This document shows, in pieces, positions 49,936 to 60,800 of a stretch of DNA of 64,000 nt. Position numbers and translations under genes: made by a program. The DNA comes from Amphiura filiformis (lineage: Eukaryota > Echinodermata > Ophiuroidea > Amphilepidida > Amphiuridae): contig NC_092628.1 in assembly GCF_039555335.1 (NCBI RefSeq), forward strand, positions 74,588,713-74,652,712, in the 5' to 3' direction. Within the stretch, counting starts at the first letter, position 1, and each line of letters begins with the position of its first letter. A model generated the notes under the pieces. That model worked only from the letters and a program-made list of their open reading frames with translations. It was not told where the DNA came from and did no database searches.

Positions 49936-50013
49936 TATGTACACCCTTTTCACTGATACAATAAAGTAGACTTAAAAGTCTACTTTATTGTATCAGTGAA
50001 AAGGGTGTACATA
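49936..50013. repeat. Perfect palindrome with 38-bp arms and 2-nt centre
   Basis: 49936-49973 is exactly complementary to 49976-50013, so the duplex could extrude as a cruciform. No flanking gene. Confidence 0.92.
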
Positions 50014-50176
50014 TTTTGAGTTGATCAGTGAAAAGGGTTCCTACTTTGCTCCAAGGTCAGTAAGGGTTCATTTTTTTTCACACAATTAAGGGCGGTGTTT
50101 AGGCTTGGGAATCTGAGGGGATGCTTGAGGATGACAACACATAATGGTATGTGAGTGCCGTGGGGGGGTCTCAATG

Positions 50177-50910
50177 GCGTAACTAGGCATGTTCATGGGG
50201 GGTATGCAGGAGCACGAGTACTGACATGGATGGGGTGGAAACTATAAGCTACATTGAAGTTACTTACTTTGGTGGGGGCATGGCTTCTGAGTGTAAATGC
50301 CCCTTTCTGGTTCTTGCCACTATGGCCGGATCTAGGGTCCAGTGGTGTTGGAAGGGGGAAGGGTGATGTGGGGGAAGGCCCATAACCAGGGGCTGGGCGG
50401 ACGCACCCCCAAATGCCCCAAAAGGCCTCCTGTTTTTACCCAAACAGTCTCCGATCGGAGTTTTTTTTTATGCACGTTTTGTTCAAAAAAGGTCAAAATT
50501 TTTGGGAAAATCCACTTTTTCAAAATGCGACCCCCTAGTCCAAAATTTTTGAAAAAAAGTCCACTTTTTCAAAATCAGCCCCCTCCCCCGGTTACGGGTC
50601 TGGGGCCGGGGTCTGGGGAGCACCGTCAGGACAGAAACTCTACCTGGTTTCATTCAGGTGGTGTGGGGGCATGGCTACCAAATACACCCTGACCCATTCC
50701 CCTATGCGCGCTACTCAGTTGCGGTGCCATGGGGGATTCCCCCAGACAGAACTCTTGCCCCCTGTTCCCCAGTAAAAAACCCAAATTACTAAATTTTGCA
50801 CTTTTTGCTGCAATTTTGCGCAATATTGGTTGATTTCAACCATGCCCACCCCCCCCCCACCCCCGAAATTCACTTTGCCCCCCCCACGAAAAATCATGGT
50901 GCCGCCACTG
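50177..50910. mobile_element. Possible degenerate hAT-like element
   Basis: CAATGGCGTAACTAGG... on the left and complement CAGTGGCGGCACCATG... on the right, each leading to a G-rich subterminal run. No target duplication found; weak. Confidence 0.3.
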
Positions 50911-51026
50911 GCACCACTTACCTAGTATCATGTCAACGAAAATTCCCGGCGAAAATTGTACTAGGGTTTTATAATTACAGAATTTTGCATGTCCCTCATG
51001 GTGCACCGTACTGTTTGTCTTCTAAA

Positions 51027-51520
51027 GGGTTTGAAGTTAACAAAAACAGGGTTTGAAGTTAGCAAAAACAGGGCTGAAGTTAGCATAAACAGGGTTTGAA
51101 GTTAGCGAAAAAAGGGTTTGAAGTTTGCAAAAAGTGATTGAAGTTTGCAAAAACTGGTTGAATTTTGCAAAACCTGGTTGAAGTTAGCAAAAACAAGTTG
51201 AAGTTTGCAAAAACTGATTGAAGTTTGCAAAAACTGATTGAAGTTTGCAAAAACTGATTGAAAAAACTGATTGAAGTTTGCAAAAACTGATTGAAGTTTG
51301 CAAAAACTGATTGAAGTTTGTGATTGAAGTTTGCAAAAACTGATTGAAGTTTGCAAAACTGATTGAAGTTTGCAAAAACTGATTGAAGTTTGCAAAAACT
51401 GATTGAAGTTTGCAAAACTGATTGAAGTTTGCAAAACTGATTGAAGTTTGCAAAACTGATTGAAGTTTGCAAAAACTGATTGAAGTTTGCAAAAACTGAT
51501 TGAAGTTTACAAAAACTGAT
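51027..51520 (-). repeat. 20-bp minisatellite, middle array (inverted)
   Basis: About 24 units, reverse orientation. Adjacent at 50983-51012 is another copy of the element terminus (complement of AGTACGGTGCACCATGAGGG). Confidence 0.93.
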
Positions 51521-51858
51521 AGGTCCCATGAGACATGCTTGGTGGCCACCAACATTATTCAATGTCTCAACATAGACTCTGCCAGCCTATACATACACAG
51601 CAATGATAGCAGCTAGGTCAAGGCTGCTTGAGGCAGACTCCTCACAGTGTTACATCACAGTTTACATATTCAGGGCACCAGAGAGAGCATGGAAGTACTA
51701 TCCGTGGAGAGAGAGAGAGAGAGAGAGATGGCAAGTTGTGCATGTACCTAGTACCTATAATTAGAATTATGTAAATCAGGCAAACTGAAACAGTGACTCA
51801 CTACTAATGTTCCTCATAATCTGCTACCAAAAGTTATCATAAAATCTATATGGTTATC
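51521..51858. other. Spacer between minisatellite arrays
   Basis: Unique-looking sequence with a (GA)n run at about 51708-51728. No gene. Confidence 0.6.
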
Positions 51859-52064
51859 TGGTTGAAGTTTGCACAAACTAGTTGAAGTTAGCAAAAACTG
51901 ATTGAAGTTACCAAAAACAATTGAAGTTAGCGAAAATTGTTTGAAGTTGGTGAAAACAATTGAAGTTTGCGAAAAGTGTTTGAAGTTTGCAAAAACTGAT
52001 TGAAATTTACAAAAACTGATTGAAGTTTGCAAAAACTGATTGCAGTTTGCAAAAACTGATTGAA
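51859..52064 (-). repeat. 20-bp minisatellite, right arm inner part
   Basis: Reverse-orientation units whose variants mirror the inner end of the left arm in order. Interrupted by the CR1-like LINE at 52065. Confidence 0.92.
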
Positions 52065-52090
52065 CTCATGTAAATGATAAGAGTGTAAAT

Positions 52091-53561
52091 GTGTATCAAA
52101 GTCATGTTTCATGTACTCTTTCTGAGTTTGATCAAGTTGGTGCTGATGATGTTATGAAGATTATTAATGGATTTGCAGCTAAACATTGTATTCTAGATTC
52201 AGTACCCACTTGGTTTCTGAAAAGCAACTGTGAGGTTTTCGTCAATGCCATTACCAAAATTGTCAAATTGTCTTTATCTACAGGTGTGTTCCCGGACACT
52301 TTAAAACATGCCATCATAGGTCCGTTGATTAAGAAATCATCTCTTGATAGGAACATGTTAAAGAACTATAGACCTGTATCGAACATTAAGTTCCTATCTA
52401 AGGTTATTGAGAGAATTGTTGTAAACAGCATTACCAAACATATGCAAGATAATAATTTGGGCGAGCTAGCCACTGCAATCGGCGTATCGTGCAGCACATA
52501 GCACAGAGACGGCATTATTAAAGGTCAAAGATGATATTATGACATCTCTTCATCATCGAAAAGGGGTCTTTCTTGTGTTATTAGACTTGAGTGCCGCCTT
52601 TGACACGGTCAACCATAACATCCTTTTTCAGCGAATGCATCAAGAACTTGGTATCAGTGGCATAGCCCTTCAGTGGATGAAATCATATTTCAGCGGACGA
52701 ACCACCAGTGTATGTGTAAATGGTTGCCAATCAGCGAAGTATGCCCTCGACTACGGTCTGCCTCAGGGGTCAATTGTTGGTCCCATATCTTTCAGCATCT
52801 ACACCATCCCAATTGGAAGAATCATACGCGAACACCGCCTTTCTTACCATCTTTATGCAGATGACGTGCAACTGTATACCAACTTTGACCCGGCATGTCA
52901 GTCGTCCATTGATCGTGCACTCTCCTCTCTTACATCATGCATTGGTGACATTCAATCATGGATGACGTGCAATATGCTTCAACTCAATCGTGAGAAGACT
53001 GAATTCTTCATCGCCGCTTCATCTCATGTTAAGAACCAGATGCCTGCTGTCACACTCCAAATTGGAAATGAGGCCATTGAACCATCTGAAACAGTCCGAA
53101 ATCTTGGTGTTATCTAGTTCGATAACTGCATGACTATGCGTAACCAAATTTCTTCACTCACACGCAGTGTTTCATTCCACCTTCGCAATATCTCTCGCAT
53201 TAGACGATTCTTGGACTTTGATACTAGTAATGACATTATCCGCTCACTTATCTTATCCAGGCTTGATTATGGCAATGTTCTCCTCATGGGTGCCAACACT
53301 ACTGATATCGCTCGCCTTCAGACCCTCCAAAACTGGGCTGCTAAAATCATCTTTTGTGCGAAGAAAAGGGACCATGTATCGCCGCTTTTACATCAGCTCC
53401 ACTGGTTGTATGTAGAGGATAGAATAACATTCAAAGCCATGCTGTATGTTTTTAAATGCCTTGCCGGCATTGGACCAGAATACCTGTCATCATGTCTGGA
53501 ACTTAAGAATCCTCGCGAGGGCCTTAGATCCGCCTCAGATCGCACTCGTTTGAATGCATGA
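52091..53561 (+). pseudogene. CR1-like reverse transcriptase, broken
   Basis: First frame: FLSKVIERIVVNSITKHM and upstream PTWFLKSNCEVFVNAITKIV. A frameshift near 52470-52480 leads to SAYRAAHSTETALL, then LLDLSAAFDTVNH (catalytic Asp), GLPQGSIVGPISF and YHLYADDVQLY (YADD box intact) in the second frame. A stop at 53115-53117 and a shift lead to LILSRLDYGNVLL, LQNWAAKIIF and LHWLYVEDRITFKAMLYVFK, the usual CR1/L2-type C-terminus. Broken at 53557 by an inserted repeat. Confidence 0.9.
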
Positions 53562-54348
53562 TGCAGTCATGTCTACAGTAGAATTCATCTCGACCTTTGC
53601 AGGACTTAACCCCATTAAAAGCTATTAAACCAAGATAACACTCATTGAAACAGCTCAACTGATTAAATCGGATCTTCTCTGGTTGTGCACAAGTGACTGT
53701 TTTCATGTGCGATATCGCAATAAACCTGGTATTCATAGCTTCAGTTGGGTAACCGATTATAAAGGAAACGAAAGGAAACAATGTTATGTGTGGCTTTGTT
53801 CACGAAATCAGACAATGTCGTGCTTTTTGTAAACCAGCATTCTTGAAAATGAGCAACATAATGATTTTTGACTTAACACGGTTTAGAAATAATTTCTTTA
53901 TATTTTTGGTGTTATCTGTCGTTTACATATCCTTCCTAAAACACCAAAGTACGAGTATTTCCAAACATCTAAATTTGCTAAAAAGTTAGGACATGTTACA
54001 AAACTATATTGTCTAGAATTTTAGAAGAGTACTTTTAATATTGGCCGGTTATTTTTCACACAGCGACGTTAACTAGGCAATGTACTATTACCTATAACAT
54101 TAACTAAAACACCAAAGTACGAATATTTCCAAACATCTAAATTAGCTAAAAATTTAGGACATGTTAAAAACTATATTTTCTAGAACTTTAGAAGAGTACT
54201 TTTAATATTGGCCGGTTATTTTTCACACAGCGACGTTAACTAGTCATATCCCCATACTGTTAACGTAGGGCTATTTGTAAAGGTCACGCGTCAATGGGAA
54301 AGAGCACTGTGTATTGTGTATAGGAAAACGGACAGTAACTGCAGTATG
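53557..54348. mobile_element. Dispersed repeat, copy 2, inserted in the CR1-like ORF
   Basis: Starts CATGATGCAGTCATG, ends GCAGTATG; imperfect 18-bp inverted ends. It separates TRLN from VPIIRSWTF of the CR1 protein, so its borders are fixed by the ORF. It contains an internal tandem duplication of about 140-170 bp (53937-54106 and 54107-54243). Copy 1 is at 26790-27654. Confidence 0.8.
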
Positions 54349-54500
54349 GTGCCGATCATACGCAGTTGGACTTTTAAATCCGCTGCCGACAAGGCATTTA
54401 CCTACAATGCACCTCTGATCTGGAACAATTTACCGTCATCTGTGCGAAGTGCTGAAACAGTCTCTGCCTTTAAAAAAAAGGCCTCAAAACCCACCTGTTT
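54349..54500 (+). pseudogene. CR1-like ORF, C-terminal end after the insertion
   Basis: VPIIRSWTFKSAADKAFTYN, then APLIWNNLPSSVRSAETV and FKKKA, the typical end of CR1/L2-type polyproteins. Confidence 0.88.
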
Positions 54501-54643
54501 CCGCAAACATAATTTTGCTTGCTTCATTTTTCTTTTGTTTTCAATTGTTTCTTGTATATATTTTGCATATGTTTTGGTTTTTCACGCTGTGATCTTTTGA
54601 AATGGCGTGTAACAAAAGCTCTCATGTATGTATGTATGTATGT

Positions 54644-54795
54644 AAGTTTGCAAAAAAGTTTGCAAAAACTGATTGAAGTTTGGTTGAAGTTTGCAAAAAC
54701 TGATTGAAGTTTGCAAAAACTGATTGAAGTTTGCAAAAACTGATTGAAGTTTGCAAAAACTGATTGAAGTTTGCATAAACCTGATTGAAGTTTTC
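54644..54795 (-). repeat. 20-bp minisatellite, right arm outer part
   Basis: Seven or so reverse units leading to the right terminus of the foldback element at 54819. Confidence 0.92.
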
Positions 54796-54935
54796 ATGTC
54801 CTTCGTGGTACACCGTAGTTTTCGCCCTGCTGACTACCCGGGCTGACTACAACTTCAGATGGTTCAGAAGGAACTCAACTGATCAGATGGTGTGAGGTGA
54901 ATCAACGTATAGTGGTGTGAATTAATCGGCGATGC

Positions 54936-55069
54936 AGCGCATGCGCATTTACAATTTCACTTTCATTGTTTACAAACTGTACGATCAGTACGTGCCGAGG
55001 CCGAGCTGTGAGTTAGCTGTCACTGTTTCTTTTAAATCGAGATTTCTAAATTTGTACTCGATCAAAGAT
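54936..55069 (+). promoter_or_regulatory. Candidate CTL1 promoter and non-coding first exon
   Basis: AGCGCATGCGCA at 54936-54947 is a near-perfect NRF1-type palindrome (YGCGCAYGCGCR) in a locally CpG-richer stretch. About 120 bp downstream, GAT|GTAAGTAT at 55069/55070 is a strong donor with no long ORF before it, as expected for a 5' UTR exon spliced to the acceptor before 57784. The link to CTL1 is inference. Confidence 0.45.
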
Positions 55070-55285
55070 GTAAGTATATAAAGTTCGAATAATTATCGCC
55101 TTGTGTATAATTTAGCCTTGCTTTTACGTGTGTAACTTGAGATGATAATCATGCATTGCATTGTTGGGAGTGGCATTGTTGATGATTGAAGGTGCAGAAT
55201 TTGGAAGGTTGGATTCAGTTCATTCATGTCATTACATGATTATGAGTTGCAACTTGCAATAATTATATTGATATTCTACATTCTA

Positions 55286-56231
55286 CAGGATTTTATGGGT
55301 AGACAACTTTGTGCAGTTGTATCACGTCCATCTTGTCCTCTTGAACTAGATCTTTCTTCAACACCGCGTCTATTTGCGGATGATTGTTTAATGTATCTCA
55401 TGTCATGTGCTAAAGACTCTGAAGACCTTCAAAAGGATCTTGACACCCTGAGTAAATGGCAAACTAAGTGGCAGATCTATGCGTTTTAATGCGAGTAAAT
55501 GCAAAGTTATGCATATGTAAAGCTAGGTCACCAATGTACAACAAATATAAACTCAGTGGTCAGACCTTGTCCTTGGAAGTTGTGAATTCCCACCCATACC
55601 TTGGTATACAGCTGCAAGATGACATGAAGTGGGACACCCAAGTTGTGCACTCAACTGCCAAAGCAAGCAGAATACTGGGGCTGATTAAGCGCAACCTCTA
55701 TTATTGCTCCGAGCAGCTTAAGTCGATTGCCTTCACCAGTCTCGTCAGACCGCATACTGAATATGGCGCCGTTTCGTGGGATCCCCACACCAAAGGACAC
55801 TGCAAACAACTGGACAGAATCCAAAGGAGTGCAGCACGGTTTGTCAAACATAATTACGAGAAATCTGAGGGAGCTGTCACCAAAATTCTTTGCGACCTTG
55901 AATGGCCACGTCTCCAGGACAGAAGGTCTGCAGCACGTCTCGCACTTATGTACAAGATTACACAAGAACTTGTTGACATACCCAGTGACCAGTTCCTAAC
56001 GCTGGTGACCCGACAAGGCCTTCGCCGCAAGAACTCACAAAACTACCAAATACCTCACTGCCGCACAAACACCTATAAGAACTCATATTTCCCACGTACC
56101 ACACAGGAGCTTCAAGGCACAACTGCAGACGCATCAGAACCTCAACTAACCAGCATAACCCCCCCGACATGCCTGGCTTATATGCTCAAAGTTTGAGCCC
56201 CGCCAGTAAACGAGAAGAAGAAGAAGAAGAA
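55286..56231 (+). pseudogene. 5'-truncated LINE with GAA-rich tail
   Basis: RT end LFADDCLMY (about 55370), then LQKDLDTLSKWQTKWQ. A frameshift near 55480 is followed by MRFNASKCKVM and YLGIQLQDDMKWDTQV, LIKRNLYYCSEQLKSIAFTS and GAVSWDPHTKGHCKQLDRIQ. It ends before (GAA)n at 56211-56230. Lies in the first intron of the proposed CTL1 transcript. Confidence 0.87.
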
Positions 56232-57271
56232 CTAGAGGTTTAGTCACGTCAGGTATCAGCACGGGGCTGGATGGTCCCCATTACTCTAGAACTCTAGCTT
56301 AGAATTTGCACACGATAGTTACGCATTCAAAGCTAGAGTGCTTTGCTATGGTTTTTTGGTCGGACAGTGATGCAATTTTTTGCACTGGAGGTTATTTATT
56401 CTGGTGATGTTGAAATTTGGATGAAAGTTATTTTGATGAGTCAACTGTATCTTTTGAGCAAGATTTGTCTATTTTGGGCAGTCTATAATTTTGCTGAAGT
56501 GTAATTTTAGCAACATTTTTGATGCAGTCGTGATCGGCTGTGTTTACTTCTGAACTTCCATTGCTTTACACAGTGTCATGCTCCAGCGAATCCGACTACA
56601 TTTTGAATGCTACGGTCTCTAGCCTAGAATGTGAAGCTATCGGTGAGCAAATTCTTGGCTAGACTTCTCGAGCAAGGTCCCCATTGCCATGGCCATTCTC
56701 TTCGAAGGAGACTTTTATCACTACTAGTTTAAGTTTAACATAGGCCTACTCACAGCTAGCCCTAGAACTCGGGCCCACAGCTAGCCCTAGAACTCGGGCC
56801 ATAGTTGAGAAAATTGAAAAATTTGTTGAGCATGCTTGAACGATCCAGTACAAAAGTTGAAAGCATTTCAACACAAAGGCACAAAAGGCTGTGTTTATGT
56901 ATACCATTACCATTACTCAGCCAAACATGGCACAGTAGGCCCCGGATGTCCTATCTTCACAACATTAATTTTCTCAACAAGGAAAGAGATACGAAAAGTG
57001 AACATCTACACACAGCACAGGGGTGACTCGTCTTTAAAAATCCACATACCGGTATTGAGGGGGTACATGCCTCCTCAGACCAGTGACAGCAACAGGTGCG
57101 GGATCTAGTGGGTCGCGAACCACCTTATACACATACTGTGCCGGCAGTGCCGCGCTGGAGGAGTCGTCGTTGGTGGTGTGATGGTGTGAATGCATGGTCA
57201 CCACATGAGATCATTTGAGACATATTGGACAGTTGCATTATTTGTGACTGTGTTTGAGAGCAACTTTGAAA
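56232..57271. other. Non-coding sequence upstream of CTL1 start codon
   Basis: No gene seen. Contains a 25-bp tandem duplication (CACAGCTAGCCCTAGAACTC, about 56749-56800). Confidence 0.55.
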
Positions 57272-57564
57272 TGTGACCTGCTACCACAAAATCAGCGTAA
57301 AGTCGCAAGGTGTTAGTCACTTAAAACACCCTGGCTACTGCGTTGGTGTTCACTCACCTGTTAAAGCCACTAAGTTTGTTTGTATGTCCTTTGTGAATGG
57401 GGGCACAATGGGCCATTCTCGAATAATAATACTACTATCTTGTACAGGTTGCAGCCAACAAAGAACATCAACTTACTCAGACCAAATATCTCGAATCTAC
57501 CAACTCAACAAGATGAGTATACAGTTGCGGCGAGTTTACGGTGATTTTGTGGTAGCAGGGCACA
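57272..57564. mobile_element. About 293-bp MITE
   Basis: TGTGACCTGCTACCACAAAA followed by TCAGCGTAAA recurs as complement at the right end (TTTACGGTGATTTTGTGGTA). No ORF. Confidence 0.68.
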
Positions 57565-57801
57565 AATAGGCTAGACTGTTGCAGATGATGTAAGCAGGCA
57601 AGACTTGAGGTTCGAGAACTGTCTCAAGTGTCTAAAACAACTGATTGAATGTGGAATTTAAATTTCCAAATAGATCAAACTAGATCATTAGTATTGAACT
57701 ATGTTTCATCTGGCTAACAAAACATTTAGTGCTGTATTTTCCCGAAAAAAATCCTATGTTATTTTCATTTTGACATATTGCAGATATACATAACAATCAC
57801 C

Positions 57802-57837
57802 ATGGCATGTGGACCCTGTATGGGTGCTGCTGGAGAT
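57802..57837 (+). CDS. SLC44A1: CTL1 first coding exon
   Basis: The ATG at 57802 sits in CACCATGGC, a good Kozak context. Twelve codons end at GAT|GTAAGT. An acceptor-like TATTGCAG at 57776-57783 implies an upstream non-coding exon. Confidence 0.85.
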
Positions 57838-60800
57838 GTAAGTATTTTTAAAACAATTAGTGTCAAGAGAAAGATGTCTGAAATTCCTTTAATATTGAAA
57901 TTTAAGAGTTCTACATATTCATCAGCTAAATAGAAAAAGAGATTAAGTATCATGACTTGCTTTGCTTGCAGGTCAATACATGGTGAACTGATTGCATATG
58001 AGATATATTGTATTCAAATTAGGCATGTTCAAATTTCAAATTCCTTTTACAAAATGTGCATTTACAAGCATGTTTTGAATGAGGTCAGATGGCACACACT
58101 TTACTACTTTAGAGCATATACTACTATATGAGGACTATGCCTAAAAGGATCTTTATGGGCCCTTAAGTTGTTGTTCTTTAATACTATATGTTTTAAAACA
58201 AGAAAATGTGTAATTTGTTGTTCTAAATATTATACAAATGTATATTTTTAAAAATATGCATTCTTTATCATTTTGGCAGGGGCCCTTTAAACCATCCATG
58301 AGGTCACCACTGATCAGATTTATATGCATGAGTGTATCCCTTTCTTCATGGCCCCTTCCCAGCCAAGGTGCTTAAATGGGCACTTTGTGATCCACAGCTT
58401 CAACCCCCAAACTCCAAAAAAAGTTGAGATTTTTATACCATAGGAAACGATAAATAATATTTTGTCGGTCGCAACACATAGTAGCCTACACGAAATGTGT
58501 CCGAGAAAACGTGTTTGAAGGATATATTACTAATAACGGAGTCGATACTCCTCCACTGTGAACATTCAGTGGCCAGATTCCATTTGAAATTGAAATATAA
58601 TTGTTTTAGGAATAATCTATTGAAATAAGATAGCTAACTTAAATACATGTATGTCACCATGTGAAACGAATAATTAAACAGTAACACTATGGCTGTCAAA
58701 AGATTAAAACTATCATCATAAAATCTCATCACTGACAGAGTTAACAATAGAAAGTAAACATGATTGACTTTCCTTAACTTGTTGTTTCTGTTTTCTCTCT
58801 ATAATAGGAGCCAGATGGTGGCAAGCTACAGCCCATAGCAAAGCGTTCTTGTACAGATATCCTTTGCTGTTTTCTATTTATTGTGTTCTGGGTTGGTATG
58901 GTAAGTCTAAAGTTTGTTCGGCTTTTATTAGGCAGAAATTATTCAGCTTTTGTTACTGCGCACACTGCTTTCCCAACTCATACTCGCGTAAATTCAAATA
59001 AGCATGCGAAGGTCACACATTACGCAACGCACAACTAGTGTAGGCCTAAGCATTTAAAAATAGCAAAAATCATCTACATTTTTCTTGTGTATGAAATAGG
59101 TTAATAAATTGTGTATCATTTGTTGCTCGAGAAATTGTAGAAAATAATGCACTTGTACTGAGATGTTGATGCATCTAATGCACTCCCCCCTTCGGGGCTC
59201 TGCATTAGATGCATCAACATATCAGTATGCATGCATTATTTTGTACAAATTCACTCCCAACAAGTGATGCACATTTATTTAGCTATAAATATATTGAGCA
59301 AGTTAGTGATGGCAATAACTAAATTTTCAAAATTTCCAGCTTTGGTCGGAGTTGAACAGATCATGACCATATTAGGTACCCCCTTTGTAAAAATCTGACA
59401 TTTTGTGTATATATACATGTACACTGATAATCTTTATCTTCATTTTCTCTCAACAAGTTGCTGATAGCAGCCTACTCTATCCTTTTTGGTAATGTGTTCC
59501 GCATCATTTATGGCTATGATAGTTTTGGTAACATATGCAGTATGGAGAATGAACCCATAGAGGGAGTAGAACTATCTGGAATGGATATGACTAATAAAAG
59601 GTAAATGTATTTTAACTAGACTGCACACACACATGGAAATACTCATGGCTGTTTTGAGCTACTTAAAAGATTACATTTAGCCTACCATCATATAATCTTG
59701 ACACCCAAAATGCAAGACCAGCTAATCAATATTTGAAGAGCTCTATTTCAAAAGCCCTTACATCCACTTTTGGGTGAAATTGAGTTATTGACATGACATG
59801 ATATTATATTGTGGATAAAAATTCATATTTTGGTGGTTGTTTGACCTTCTTACCACTTTCCCTTCCGGAGATATCGCATATTTCCTGTTTGGGAAATCTT
59901 AGAGAATTTCCGGAAATCTGAACTGAAAATGAATATAAAACTTTAGGAAAATAATTTTTTGATGTATAATAGTAGCCTTCAATGTTCTTTAACTATTAAA
60001 ACCAAAAGGAACTGTTTTGGGGTCACTATGTTTGAAAAAAATCATTGTAATTAACAAAAGCTGTAGCTTCGGAAATGCTCAAAAATGTAAATTTGCCTGT
60101 TTTAATGAAAAATTCATAATTAAAAAAGTAAATGAGATATTTCAATTTTTCTTTTTGATTTTGAAAGCATTAGTCAAGTTACATAAAGTAGTGCAAACAA
60201 ATGGGCTCAAATTTGATTGTAAAGGTGGTTTCTAGAAACGGGGTAAAATGGTTTTGTTGCAAAAGCCCTTACATCCACAAAAGGCGCGATATAAAAGAAA
60301 TAATAAAATAAATATGAAGGCTTGAAAATTGTACCAAACCTATTCTTTTAGTTTCTATTCATCAACACTTTATCCAAACCCAAATTGAATCAAATCAAAT
60401 CAAACAGGTAATAAGGGGTTTTGCAACAAAGCTCTTCATTTGATAAAATATGTAAGTAGCTACTGAACTTGACAGCCTGTTCATGATATTCTGCAAGTAA
60501 AAGAAAGCATCTTCATCAATATTAGCATATTGATTCTGTCATGCATTTAGTATAGGGCTGCCAGCAAACTCTAAAGTTATGTTTTCATGTATTGATGTCA
60601 AATTTGAACTCTAGTTTGGCTGTAAAATAATCTTTAACATCCTTGACCTCAGATGGACATGCGTGCCTTTTCTGCAGAATAAACATCATAGTATGTCTGT
60701 TCTTTAAAAAACAAAGTTCAAGTAGAAATGAGGTTTAACTGGGAATTGAACCCCAATGTGCTTATTCCAAAGTGTTCTCCTATAACTATGACTTTACAAG

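Larger units (their letters stand above)
52065..54643 (+). mobile_element. CR1-like LINE inserted in the minisatellite, 5'-truncated
   Basis: Carries RT and C-terminal domains in order and ends in an (ATGT)n tail (54624-54643), after which the 20-bp array resumes. It lacks the endonuclease, as usual for 5'-truncated insertions. Confidence 0.85.
49393..54819. mobile_element. Foldback-type element with minisatellite arms (includes later insertions)
   Basis: Left terminus ACTACGGTGTACCATGAGG then GACATGAAAACTTCAATCAG; the right terminus is its complement with few changes. Inside each terminus lies an array of the 20-bp unit GTTTTTGCAAACTTCAATCA: 49421-49774 forward, and 51859-52064 plus 54644-54795 reverse. 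The right array is split by a CR1-like LINE. Arms made of short tandem units are the hallmark of foldback elements such as sea-urchin TU and Drosophila FB (family knowledge). No transposase is visible. Confidence 0.65.

Noticed and set aside
50342-50692. 116-codon proline/glycine-rich frame
   Set aside because: Lies in a degenerate G/C-run repeat; no family, no splice or start support.
49421-52064. CRISPR-like array
   Set aside because: Units are head-to-tail with no unique spacers, in an intron-bearing animal genome.
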